This document shows, piece after piece, positions 1 through 8,966 of a stretch of DNA of 21,060 bases (positions are counted from its first letter, which is position 1; each line of letters opens with the position of its first letter). The stretch covers positions 1-21,060 of the forward strand of contig JAUCBJ010005813.1 of assembly GCA_032718475.1 (NCBI GenBank), in the 5' to 3' direction. The notes under the pieces were generated by a model. It did not search any database, was not told the DNA's origin, and saw nothing but the letters and a program-made list of their open reading frames with translations. The stretch comes from Nemertoderma westbladi. Taxonomy: Eukaryota > Xenacoelomorpha > Nemertodermatida > Nemertodermatidae. Made by a program: the position numbers and the translations under genes.

Positions 1-190
1 TACTTGTTTTATTTTTGTCTACCTCGTTTTATTTTGTCTACCTTGTTTTATTTTTGTCTACCTTGTTTTATTGATGTCTACCTTGTTTTATTTTGTCTAC
101 CTTGTTTTATTTTTGTCTACCTTGATTTATTGATGTCTACCTTGTTTTATTTTGTCTACGTTGTTTTATTTTGTATACCTTGCTTTATTG
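1..190. repeat. AT-rich minisatellite, 19-20 bp unit
   Basis: About nine and a half tandem copies of a T-rich unit of the form taccttgttttattttgtc, entered from outside the window so the true left end is unknown. Three unit types differ only in the tail (tttttgtc, ttgatgtc, ttttgtc) and partly recur in fixed order, giving a higher-order period of about 59 bp. The open frame across it is only a translation of the repeat (recurring CLPCFI-like words), not a gene. Confidence 0.9.
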
Positions 191-202
191 TATAAAATTA
201 TA

Positions 203-490
203 CTGAGACTCCGAGTTAATTTTACTGTACATATGTGATAAGTTTTAAACTATGTGTTCGTATTTTATTGTACCTTGTTAAATAAATTTTATTGTACCTT
301 GTTAAATAAATTTCATTGTATGTATGTGATACTACTTTTTAAACTGTAGTTACGTACTGATACTCCGAGTTAATTTTACTATACATAATATGTGAAAAGT
401 TTTAAACTACGTGTTCGTATTTTATTGTACCTTGTTAAATAAATTTTACTGTACGTATGTGATACTACTTTTTAAACTGTAGCTACGTAA
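203..490. repeat. Tandem duplication, ~154-bp offset
   Basis: Two diverged copies lie head to tail, about 203-356 and 357-490. Both contain actccgagttaattttact, gtgttcgtattttattgt and actactttttaaactgta. The first copy is longer because a 23-bp internal segment (accttgttaaataaattt followed by attgt) is itself duplicated. No coding potential is visible. Confidence 0.8.
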
Positions 491-1387
491 CAGATATATT
501 TTAAACTGTAAATTTTATTTTATTTCAAGTTTAATGTATGTATATACGGTACACGTGATTTATTGTAAACTACTGTGTACAGAGTTAGACCATTTATGAT
601 ACCTAGGCAAGACAATTTTATTATATAATTTCAAACATGTATTATACCATCCATTAATTTACATAATTTACATAAAACAATGTAAAATAAATTACCGGTA
701 AATTGTGATTTATATATATTATTTCAGTATTGTGCAGTATGTATTTTTTATATGGGAAAAAATTCAATCAATCAATCAATGTTACGTTAGTAAACAGGTA
801 AAGTCAGAAAGTAACAATGTATTATAAGTATGACTTAATTATAAGCCAACTGTACGTTTAAGCCTAATTGTTAGGTAGGCCTATACAAAGTATTACTGGC
901 AGACTGGTACCTATTTCAATATTCGTTTTTTTGAAATTACATGTTTTGTTTGTAATCTAAAATAATACTTTCTGTTATAAAAGCAGTGAGCCCGATGGGC
1001 CACCATAGTCTGACTGTCTGATAGTAGTGGATTATAAAAATATTTTTTAATATTAACAATTTTGATGTTGTAAAAATTACATTTATTATGTAAGCCTAGA
1101 CAGACAGTCAGACGTAAAGATAAGCTTAAAACGCTCAAACTTGTAAAATAGGAATGTAAAATTGTTCTTATGAACTGTGCGATTTTTTGAGATATGCATG
1201 ACATGAGCTGCGCGATTTTGTATGGATTATGATGAGCTGCGCGACGAGCCAATTTCAGGTGCGCGGTGATTTCAAAACAACAAAGCGTACCTGCGCGCTC
1301 ATGCATGAATTCCAACCTGGGATGGCGCCATTTGGGTCGCTTTTTTATAGTTTAGGTCGCTTTTTGGAAAGGTTGAATATATCCCGA
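491..1387. other. AT-rich non-coding stretch
   Basis: No gene recognised. Contents: an (ATCA)n run at about 766-781, which could be the tail of an old non-LTR element although no coding similarity supports this; a 13-bp inverted repeat of gtctgactgtctg (about 1008-1020) with cagacagtcagac (1101-1113); and a twice-repeated ggtcgcttttt word at about 1335-1366. Short open frames on both strands here overlap each other and match no family I know. Confidence 0.6.
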
Positions 1388-1830
1388 CAGTCGGTGAGAA
1401 GTCAAAAATTGGACTTCAAGTCCAATTGTGTGTACCCATCATGCTGCCATAGCAGCATAGGCCTACTGTATATCGGTACGGTATTTCAATCAAAACTGCA
1501 TCCCGTATCAGTACATATATATTACAGTATTAGGCCTATATAATTACATTATTTTATTTTAATGATCAAATTAATTATTATAAGTATTATAAGCAGTGAT
1601 CGCACACGTACAGTCAGACATCAATAGTTACTTTTTGCGGTACTGCGGTAGTGGTATGGCTTTTCGGTAGTAGTCTTACTGCCTTAGCGGTAGTTGAGTT
1701 ATAGCTGTATAGCTAGTTAGTTCATTCATACCCATACCTAGGGCCCATACATGTGGTATTTTCGTATGGCAAAAATAAGACGACTGTAAACTGTAACCTA
1801 TTATGTTATTGAGTTAATGTATTGACTAAT

Positions 1831-2368
1831 TGTTTTGATTAGGTTCACTGTGTCAAATACAATGCACACATCTCCAACCAGACACAATATAACATTGGAG
1901 GTGTCTCATTAGTTCCCCCAAGGTTGACACTAGAACAAAGCCGCCTCCACTTTGCAGGACATTGCTTTCGCCGTGAGGACCAGCCAGTGCACCTCATGGA
2001 GTGAATAAGCATGGTGGACAGCCCATGACTTTCTTGAGACGCATCTTTCTTACTGTCTCAAAGGACACTGGCCTTGAAGGTGCGGATGATCTAGCAAATA
2101 TCATGGGTGTGGGTGATAAGGCTGTAAGAGTGTAAGGGAGTTGTGGAGGCGCACTTCTGTCAACAAGCCGGCACAGCATTCTTAATAGGGCCTATATATA
2201 ATGCAGCTGCAATGCAGCATGCCAATTGCTGGATTGTAGTTAGTAGTATTTGGTGATAGGGCTCCTTCAATTGGTAAAGTCAAAAGTGGCCGTTTATTGT
2301 TTTAGTTAGAAAAGCCTGCCTCTGTAACCTGTTCCTTTCCCTCAATTGGTTTATGACGTGTGTTACTT
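1831..2368 (+). pseudogene. Dispersed repeat with broken non-LTR RT C-terminus, copy 1
   Basis: At about 1900-2135 the plus strand reads, in two frames, the C-terminal region of a non-LTR retrotransposon reverse transcriptase. LEQSRLHFAGHCFRREDQPV corresponds to the LRERRLRFSGHCWRSKDE stretch of the better-preserved copy at 8284-8999. After a stop and frameshift, KHGGQPM and KDTGLEGADDLANIMG follow. Downstream non-coding sequence up to about 2368 (including cctgcctctgt and ttcctttccctcaattggt) is shared with the copy at 3827-4549 and partly with 7826-7935. Stops and frameshifts make it inactive. No target duplication was found for this copy. Confidence 0.65.
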
Positions 2369-2939
2369 CTGTACTTATTATGTGGAGACCCCAACACGTT
2401 AATCAGTTAATTCCCTTTCATTATCCAGCCGTTTTAAAATACCCTTCAGCCCTTCCTGTTGTATGGAAAAATTAGAAGAGATGGTGGTAGCATCAACTTT
2501 GTAGTATTTCTTTCTGATAGGGCTCCCATAGGCTTAGACGAAATCGTAGCTTGTACTGTGTACTGTAGTTAGCCTTAGCAGCAGCTGCAGTTGGCAAACC
2601 TGGCATTGCTACCAGTTTCCACCAAATATAATTTGTAATTGAATATTTCTTGGAGCATAATCTAATCTAATCTAGTCCTAAAGACTCTAAAGTCCTGGGT
2701 ACATAAGGCTGTAAGGTTAGACATAACATGAATGTAAACTAAACAATATGCTAAAATTAAAGTACAAAGTACCTAGAATGCTAGCTAGAATGTACGATTT
2801 ATATTCTAAGTACAGTACACTGAAGATACATACAGAGAGCTGCAAAGGTAACTTTCCATAACTTAATAGCTGTCTGGCTGTCTCTCATCTGTCTGTCTGT
2901 TATGCTTCATGTACATTTAAGTTTGATTCTCAATGTCGC
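2369..2939. other. Non-coding interior of the TIR element
   Basis: No gene seen. The stretch includes a short (CTGT)n-like run at about 2872-2900 and otherwise unremarkable AT-rich sequence with stops in all frames. Confidence 0.5.
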
Positions 2940-3222
2940 GTCCAAAATTGGACTTAAAGTCCAATATTGGACTTTTGTAAAAATTCAAAGCCTTATAAAA
3001 AAAGTTCCCCCTGGTGAATTTCAGGTCCCCCTGTTCAAAACTCTTATTTTTTGATATATTTTCGATTAAAAAAAAAATATCCCGCCCGATCCAATTACCC
3101 AAGGCCCTGGACTGCTGGAACAATTGACTGATTTGAAGTCCAATATTGGACTCACAGATGTCCAATTTTGGACTTGAACTGAAATCGAAGTCCAATTTTG
3201 GACTCAAGTCCAATTTTTGGCT
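2940..3222. repeat. Cluster of AGTCCAATATTGGACT palindromes
   Basis: Perfect 16-bp palindromes agtccaatattggact occur at 2958-2973 and 3137-3152. Near-perfect versions occur at 2940-2954, 3161-3174, 3189-3204 and, overlapping the inverted terminus, from 3206. Two more half-degenerate copies are at the opposite end of the element (about 1400-1426). The minus-strand open frame across this cluster (recurring KLD words) is a by-product of the repeat. Confidence 0.8.
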
Positions 3223-3400
3223 TCTCACCGACTGCCCGATCGGGATAGGGAACCCTACTGACCTATTGCTAAGAGAAATTCAGACGATGGTTTTTTTTCT
3301 TATACGGTCACGTTCAATTATATTTAAATTTCACGCTCTTTTCACTTACCTATTTACCAAAATGCGATTTTGCTTCTGGGTGTGCAAAAATTAGAAAAAC

Positions 3401-3450
3401 CAAAAGTTGCCAGATTTGGCAATAAACATTGCCATATGTGGCAACTTTTG
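3401..3450. repeat. Imperfect inverted repeat built from TTGCCA/TGGCAA
   Basis: A 23-bp arm (3401-3423, caaaagttgccag...) pairs with 3428-3450 with three mismatches across a 4-base aaac loop. Further TGGCA/TGCCA words follow at 3454-3471. It may be the end of a small inverted-repeat element, but no flanking duplication was found. Confidence 0.6.
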
Positions 3451-3826
3451 AGGTTGGCAGATTTTGCCATTGTACCGAACTGGCTATGTATGGCCTATCT
3501 CTATCTGCCTATTCAATATCTAACCAAACCAAAATAGGCCTACTAAAATCGCACTACAGAGATAGGCCTACCGAAACACATGGGAACACCAATAACCAGA
3601 TAACTGAATAGGCCTAACTTATCAGTTTATACCTTTTTATAGAATATAAATTATTTTTGCCTTTTTGGGTAGGCCTAAGTTTTTTGGGTTACCGGTAATA
3701 TTGCTGTATTGTGTTTTTTTGTGTTGTGTTTTTTTTTGGGGTAAATTTGTGTTTTTTTTGTATTTTTTTGTGTTTTTTGTATGTTTTTGGGTAATTTTGT
3801 GTTTTTTTGAGCAATTCGTAGGACCG
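3451..3826. other. Non-coding; GT-rich low-complexity run
   Basis: No gene seen. Four TAGGCCTA-like words fall between 3530 and 3680. Positions about 3700-3812 are a low-complexity run of T tracts separated by gtg and ggg (gtgtttttt-like units). Confidence 0.7.
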
Positions 3827-4549
3827 TGTTTTGGTTAGAAACGCCGCAACGCCGGGTTTACTGTGTCAAGCAGTACTGCAGTCAAGTCAAGTACAATGCA
3901 CAGCACACATTGTGCACTTGTGCACCAATGACAGAATGAGACACCCCCAACTCCAAAGTTTTATAGTTGGTCTGGCTGTCTGGTCCAACTATAAAACTTT
4001 GGAGTTGGGGGTGTCTCATTCTGTCATTGGTTCCCCCAAGCTTGACACTAGAACAAAGCCGCCTCCGCTTTGCAGGACATTGCTTTTGCCGTGAGGACCA
4101 GCCAGTGCACCTCACAGCCTCATGGAGTGAATAATCATGGTGGCTCATGACTTTCTTGAGACGCATCTTACTGCCTGAAAGGGCACTGGCCTTGAAGATG
4201 CGGATGGTCTAGCAATTGTCATGGGTGATAAGGCAGCAAGGGAGTTGTGGAGGCGCAATTTTGTCAACAAGCTGGCCTGCCGGCACAGCATTCTTAATAT
4301 ATATATAATGCAGCTGCAATGCAGCATGCCGATTGTAGTTTAGTAGTTGGTTAGAAAAGCCCGCTTCTGTATGTATGTATAAGCACATGGCCTATGTGGT
4401 GAGGTGACAGCGACAGGGCTCCCTCAATTGGTAAAGTCAGAAAGTGGTCATATATTGTTTTAGTTTGAAAAACCTGCCTCTGTCTGTCTAACGTATAACC
4501 TGTCAGCCTGTTCCTTTCCCTCAATTGGTTTATGACGTGTGTGTTACTT
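3827..4549 (+). pseudogene. Dispersed repeat with broken non-LTR RT C-terminus, copy 2
   Basis: Same family and orientation as 1831-2368. About 4035-4230 reads LTLEQSRLRFAGHCFCRED and then, after a frameshift, KDTGLEDADGLAIVMGDKA-like residues: a degenerate C-terminus of a non-LTR reverse transcriptase. The 3' non-coding part (ctcaattggtaaagtcagaaag, cctgcctctgtctgtc, tttatgacgtgtg) matches copy 1 with insertions. Upstream of the coding remnant this copy carries a perfect 47-bp inverted repeat (3924-4031) that copy 1 lacks. Not functional. Confidence 0.65.
3924..4031. repeat. Perfect 47-bp inverted repeat with 14-nt loop
   Basis: Bases 3924-3970 are the exact reverse complement of 3985-4031, 47 of 47 pairs, separated by the loop tctggctgtctggt (3971-3984). 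Pairing fails at the next base on both sides. Read from either strand, the arms encode the same NDRMRHPQLQSFIV string, which is why open frames on both strands contain it. Copy 1 of this repeat family has only the right arm, in degenerate form, so the left arm appears to be an inverted duplication. Confidence 0.95.
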
Positions 4550-4739
4550 ATTCTTATCTTATATATATAGATTACAGTGTGTAGCACAGTTTCAAATTAT
4601 TATACAGATTTAAAAATAATTCGCTAATATAAAGCAACAAATTTTAGTTCACTTTAAATTTGTTTGAAATACCGATATTAGTTAGCATGACACGACCTCA
4701 TCCCTCCATAATATCTTCACTTAAAAGTTGAGAATAGGC
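4550..4739. other. Short AT-rich gap
   Basis: No gene or clear repeat; includes a (TA)n run near 4560-4570 and one TAGGCCTA-like word near 4735. Confidence 0.6.
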
Positions 4740-5598
4740 CTAAACACAGGGAATCGTATTTCCACTGTTATAATTTCTGCTATCACCGCATGCTATCACA
4801 GTATCAGGATCAGCAGTATCCATGAACATATCATCAACGTCACTTTCTGGATCAGCATTATCAATCAACGTATCATCAACGTCACTTTCTGGATTATGAA
4901 TAGCTCCAGCTTTAGGACAAGCACACTTGTTGCAATACCAATCTTTATCCTCGTCAAACTCATCTTCCTTAATGCATATGCCACAAACCATTTATCGCAC
5001 TTATCACATTGAACCCATGGTTTCTTATGTTTCTTTGTATACTTTCTATTGCACTCTCCACATGTATTTTTATCATCAACAATGAGATCAGCTGAAGATA
5101 CTGCTTTACCTGGTACTACTTTCTTACCTCTTTTTCTTGTTGTTTTTTTCTGCTGGTCCAAAATACTCATTCAATAGATTCACCACTGCTTTATCAAACA
5201 GTTCACGCACAGATGCCTCGTCATCTTCTAGAGGAGTTAAGACTTTCTTTAAGACTTGTTCCATATCACGAGGGTAGATGCCGGATGACATGAAACCTGA
5301 GACAAGATTTGATTTGTTATGATCGATATGAACACTATATTGTGCTGTGTGTGCACAGCACACGCATCCAATACTTCAGTGCAGATGTGGCTTCCAAGGT
5401 TATCACTGATAAATATCCTTTTCCCTTCAATTTGTTTCGCCCGATCAAGGAATACCTCAAAAAACCATCTCTTGAACAACTCAGAATCGAACCACCCAGA
5501 CTTAGAACACCCATACGCAGCATCTGGCAGTCTGGTGGACCATTTCTCCACTCCTGTTCCAGCCAAAATACCCCTTTCCAAATAAATAATGAAAACAA
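4740..5598 (-). pseudogene. Pogo/Tigger-like DDE transposase remnant with C-terminal PHD finger
   Basis: Read right to left on the minus strand, the piece 5581-5335 carries GWFDSELFKRWF and ISDNLGSHI, the second catalytic Asp (DNxxxH) region of DDE_1 (pogo/Tigger) transposases. After a frame change, 5320-5140 gives SGFMSSGIYPRD, the usual C-terminal motif of that family. The expected stretch holding the third catalytic residue is missing between them, so there is an internal deletion. Another frame change leads to a Lys-rich linker and a zinc finger: CGEC and CDKCDKWF (5060-4985), then, after a 1-bp frameshift, WYCNKC (about 4940). This is a C4HC3 PHD pattern whose central His is lost. An acidic tail holds a duplicated PESDVDD unit. 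At least three frameshifts plus the deletion make it a pseudogene. The DNA-binding N-terminus and terminal repeats were not found. Confidence 0.75.
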
Positions 5599-5827
5599 TA
5601 AGTTTATATCAAAATGTCAGAAAGTTCAATAATTGATGTGGTAATAGATAATAACACGGTAGGTAAGTAGGTAGGTACAGCAGTATACAGGTATAGGAAT
5701 ACATAATCCCAACGGTAAGCAGTATAACAACAACGGTACAGCAGTATAGGAATAATGGTATAGGAATAACGGTATAGGAACAAAGTATAGATAAAAATCA
5801 GGTTTACATACCCCCACATCGAAAACA
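5599..5827 (-). repeat. Probable BEL/Pao 3' LTR start with simple repeats
   Basis: Just downstream of the BEL/Pao C-terminal frame the minus strand reads gtgggggta (about 5812-5820), a polypurine-tract-like sequence, followed by tgtaaacctg, a plausible LTR start. Leftward, 5650-5800 is a degenerate short tandem repeat of a ggtataggaataac-like unit with cagcagtata variants. The other end of the LTR is not defined, because the transposase remnant begins by about 5598 and no second LTR copy is in the window. Confidence 0.4.
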
Positions 5828-6178
5828 CTATTGGTTTTTGAAGTGATTTACTCGTCGCCCATATCTCGAAATATAATAAGTCCTATTGTCTTTAGACTTA
5901 AGGTTATTTTCAGTTTTGTCCTTTAGAGTTTGTTGATCTGGGACACTAACCATAACATTGGGTATGCCACTATCATTAACTTTAGGGATGTCATTAAAGG
6001 TTACATCACATTCCATAGGAATGAGGTAGTTAAGTGCATGGTTCGTCTTCTTACCATTAAGTAGTATATCAGCTGAATATGTTGATCCATCCCATCCTGG
6101 ATGTAAAGCCAATATACGTGCTAGTGGCCATTTACCTCGCGGAATTGGGACTTTGCCAGTTTGTTTCACCAATACCAC
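5828..6178 (-). pseudogene. BEL/Pao polyprotein C-terminal (DUF5641-like) remnant
   Basis: The frame contains VLVKQTGKVPIPRGKWPLAR, then HPGWDG and LIPME. This is the order seen in the DUF5641 domain at the C-terminus of BEL/Pao Pol proteins (a VVL motif, prgxWxlgrV, the HPGxDG turn, then a YPLE-like end). In the family this domain follows the integrase core directly, and here it lies immediately downstream of the integrase fragment at 6245-6907, separated by stops and a frame change. The trailing Lys/Asn-rich 50 residues are typical of the poorly conserved end. Confidence 0.8.
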
Positions 6179-6244
6179 ATGACCTACTTAAGGTATATTA
6201 CTAGTCCCTTGACTGGGAGTTCTCCAACATTTTAGTGACGCAAG

Positions 6245-6907
6245 TTATTCAGTAGACCATAGTTTCCAAATAGATCGTGAAACCTTATCTCGAAGTAAGA
6301 GAGCCTTACTTAGGTTATCAGGACAATTAGTCGCTGCAGGGTCAATACTATCAGTATCGGAAGTATGACAGAACAGGAAGTGAGATGGTGTTAATGGTTT
6401 GGAATCATTCAGATCGCTGGACAATGCCGTAATTGGCCGGCTGTTAACAGCTGATTCAATTTCCACAAATACAGTCACCAACTGAATGAGAGTAAAAGCT
6501 TGATTATGACAAGTTATTTTTAAACATTTCTTTACTATGCCTACCATCCTTTCCCACCAGCCGCCCCAGTGAGGAGATCGAACGGGTATGAAAGTAAATG
6601 TTATGGAGTGGGAAGGAAAGCGCATAGTTGAAAGTTTTAAAAAAGTTTTTGCATTATCCGAGTAGAACTTGACATGCCACATAGGTGGGAGACGTCGACC
6701 TAAGAATCTTCGAAAAACAAAATGGGTATGTTTTGCGCTAGCTTCCTCAACAACCTCCAAGTGTATTGCACATGTGGAAGAACAAGTGAAAAAATCCACT
6801 CCCGTACATAAGAATGGCATTGTAGCGGTCTTTGTTTTATTAAATATATGCTGATATGAGCAACAAAAATGTACCAATTTAAGAATAAAATTACGTATTA
6901 CATACAT
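6245..6907 (-). pseudogene. BEL/Pao retrotransposon integrase core fragment
   Basis: Encodes a retroviral-type integrase core of the BEL/Pao class. GVDFF carries the first Asp (residue 38), YSDNAKTF the second (84), and PHWGGWWERMVG the Glu (119). EIESAVNSRPIT and LTPSHFLF are the downstream BEL-typical blocks. A block of roughly 15-25 residues normally present between GVDFF and the TCAIHLE strand is missing, and the first ~30 residues do not look like the family, so the fragment is 5'-truncated and internally deleted. It joins out of frame to the DUF5641-like piece on its left. Reverse transcriptase and gag are absent. An old, inactive insertion. Confidence 0.88.
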
Positions 6908-7825
6908 GGGGAAGAAATGTAGAACGTTTTTTTTTCAATTTTCTCTCGACCCTTTATTAACCTGGTGATGCTTGGCAAATAAAATACTTTTATACCTCAA
7001 GAATAATGAAAAAATTTATACTTTATTCCCATGTAATAAATAATTACTGAATTATAACATTCAGACTGTCAGAGTAATTTTGGTAATTTGCATAGTCGAC
7101 TGTCACTCTGTCAGGCCTATGTAGTACAATAATAAAGGATTACGAAACAATGTTAATCACTTACTCAGGTAGCGTACTCAACAATGTGAGATGGGATTAA
7201 CCCACAAAAACCGTAATTCTGACAGTCAGACACTAGTACCGCAGGCCGATTTTCCTCCTTTCTTTTAGTAAAAACTGAATTTCTTTGATAAATGTTTTAC
7301 ATTTAAAATTAAAATTGAATATTATAATAACTTTGGCATTTTAGTGTCAAATCTTTCAATATTCGGTATTCGCTACCGAATTTGACGAATTTTTTTTCAA
7401 ATTCGGTTTGGTTCCGGTTCGACACAAATTTTAAATTTGGTCGATCCATAGAATAAAGCAGTAGCGTAGCTAGTTTTGCTTATTCATTTTCCTTTTCGAT
7501 GAAGTTTGTTGTGATATACAGAATAATCAATTGTTTGGTGATTGTATGGCCGAAATTATATCCTGCGACTTGTTGCGCTTTCGATGTATAAATTATTATT
7601 TTTTTTTCAATAATAATCGGAACTCACTTCACAGTGACCTAGTCGAATCAGTAAGTGTTAAGTCCTTTTGTGACAAACTTAAAACTTGTAATTTATTAGA
7701 ACTGAATTGTTTATGAATTAAAATGAATCTATTAACTTAACACTTGTAATTTATTAGAACTACATTGTCAGATTGTACAGTTGTATATGTAATTTTAATA
7801 AAAAAGAGAGTTCAATTCATTCAAC

Positions 7826-7935
7826 CTGTTCCTTTCTTTTCCTCAATTGGTAACAATAGAGCTTATTGTTTTGGTTAGAAAAGTTCGTCTCAGCAGCTCA
7901 GTAAACGGTTTCTTTCCCTCAATTTGTAATATATA
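7826..7935 (+). repeat. Partial third copy of the dispersed RT-tail repeat
   Basis: Contains cctgttcctttc, cctcaattggtaa, ttattgttttggttagaaaag and a second tttccctcaatt. These words are shared with the non-coding tails at about 2260-2368 and 4425-4549. No coding remnant accompanies this copy. Confidence 0.5.
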
Positions 7936-8036
7936 TCTGTGCTATAATTCAGTAATTACCGTTACCTTCACACATGCCACCTGTGCTGTGGATAACAGGG
8001 TAAAGGTAAAATTTTGTATCTGTTGTACTGTGCACT

Positions 8037-8059
8037 GTACCGGTACCGGTACCGGTACT
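8037..8059. repeat. (ACCGGT)n short palindromic tandem repeat
   Basis: Three overlapping copies of the 6-bp palindrome accggt in the form gtaccggtaccggtac. The same hexamer is scattered singly through the window, including in the Ty3 LTRs. Confidence 0.85.
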
Positions 8060-8246
8060 TTAATTGTAATTTAATGTTTATTATTTTGGTTAGCGTTAGT
8101 TGGTCAGGCCTCAACCATAATTAAAACTGTCATGTAACCCTGACCTTATGTAGCTGTAAACATTAGCCACCCTAAATCTAAGCCCGAATGGCCGCTAATG
8201 CTGTAATGGCAATAATGTTCGAAATTCCGGTAAATTTCTCAGATTA

Positions 8247-8966
8247 TCACATTATGACAGTATGACATACGGTTAGGGGTATACTACTACTACTAGGTCG
8301 AGCGAACTCGGACAGTGGAAAGGAGACCTTCCAGGCTTCCCGATTCTCCATAGTTGCCGCAATTTCGTTTCTCCCAAGTTCAGTATCCCTTTCAAGTTGA
8401 TCTATATATGTTATGGCCGGTCGTCCATGACTACGCTTTCCATGAGTTGGTTGCCAGAGAAGTAGATCTGGTATGACCTCGTCTTTACTTCGCCAGCAGT
8501 GCCCACTGAATCTTAATCTGCGTTCACGGAGGGTGGTTGTTACAGGTGGTATTGTACCATAACTGCCATAAAGCTCGGCGTTTGTCATGTGTTGTCTCCA
8601 GCTGATGTTTAGGGCTGCCCTTAGTAGTCTTGTGTAGCAACCATCAATTCGTTGTTCAAGTGATTTAGTCAGTGTCCAGGTCTCTCCCCCGTATAAAAAT
8701 ACACTTTCCACTGTGGCTCGAAAGAACTTAGTTTTCAGGTGCCTGGAGAGATCTGATTTCCAGATGGTATCCATTTTTGATAGAGCTGCCCAAGCCTTTG
8801 CTTTCCTAACTTCTATGTCCTTTTTGCTACTCTCTATCCATGATCCAAGGTACTGGAAGTCATCGACCTTTCTTAGTTGATTATTATCAATGGTTGTCAA
8901 GTTTCCATCAACATTAAAGGTCATGAATTCTGTCTTTGTAGCATTTATATGCAATCCAACCTCCAT
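8247..8966 (-). pseudogene. Non-LTR reverse transcriptase, C-terminal fragment
   Basis: A 239-codon open frame covers the end of the RT domain and thumb/C-terminus: VGLHINATKTEFM (RT block 7 region), VDDFQYLGSWI, LYGGETWTLTKS, then LRERRLRFSGHCWRSKDE and HGKRSHGRPAITYIDQL. The family protein is several times longer; the palm and catalytic motifs were never copied. The residues CERAA just upstream of the first Met fit the family, but the next codons need a frame change near 8980, close to the insertion edge. The last ~11 residues, after the run of Ser codons, are read from the target duplication and flanking DNA, so the native stop codon is absent. Not a functional gene. Confidence 0.85.

Larger units (their letters stand above)
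1388..3234. mobile_element. Candidate DNA transposon with 29-bp TIRs and 5-bp TSD
   Basis: The left end 1388-1416 begins cagtcggtgagaag. It is the reverse complement of 3206-3234 at 28 of 29 positions. The direct repeat cccga lies immediately outside both ends (1383-1387 and 3235-3239). Removing the insert and one cccga leaves tatcccgatcgggata, a perfect 16-bp palindrome, as the empty target. The interior encodes no transposase. It contains a fragment of a dispersed RT-derived repeat (1831-2368) and, near the right end, several AGTCCAA..TTGGACT palindromes that resemble subterminal transposase sites. This is probably a non-autonomous element. The superfamily is not assigned: a 5-bp duplication fits few families and the termini are not Transib-like. 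The alternative is two copies of a dispersed repeat in opposite orientation. Confidence 0.55.
6908..8271. other. Gene-free stretch with small repeats
   Basis: No host gene recognised. Contents: a possible small inverted-repeat element at about 7065-7232 (cagactgtcagag near the left, ctgacagtcagac near the right, imperfect); a hairpin attcggta-ttcgc-taccgaat near 7360-7380 in a TTCGGT-rich patch; and a direct repeat of acttgtaatttattagaact at about 7684 and 7742. The longer open frames here carry no recognisable motifs. Confidence 0.55.

Noticed and set aside
4-195. 63-codon open frame
   Set aside because: It is a straight translation of the 19-20 bp tandem repeat and has no real start context or domain.
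766-781. 3' tail of a non-LTR element
   Set aside because: The (ATCA)n tail alone is not enough. No reverse-transcriptase remnant or target duplication was found beside it.
911-1543. Overlapping frames on both strands
   Set aside because: They overlap each other, show no recognisable domain and run into the inverted-repeat element. No evidence of a gene.
2917-3228. Minus-strand 103-codon frame
   Set aside because: The recurrent KLD words are translations of the AGTCCAA palindromes. No domain.
3831-4166. Plus and minus frames sharing the same peptide
   Set aside because: The shared peptide arises because both read the arms of the 47-bp inverted repeat. It is not two related genes.
7065-7232. 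Small inverted-repeat element
   Set aside because: The ends match only over about 10 bp plus gapped extensions and no convincing target duplication is present, so it is noted only as a possibility.
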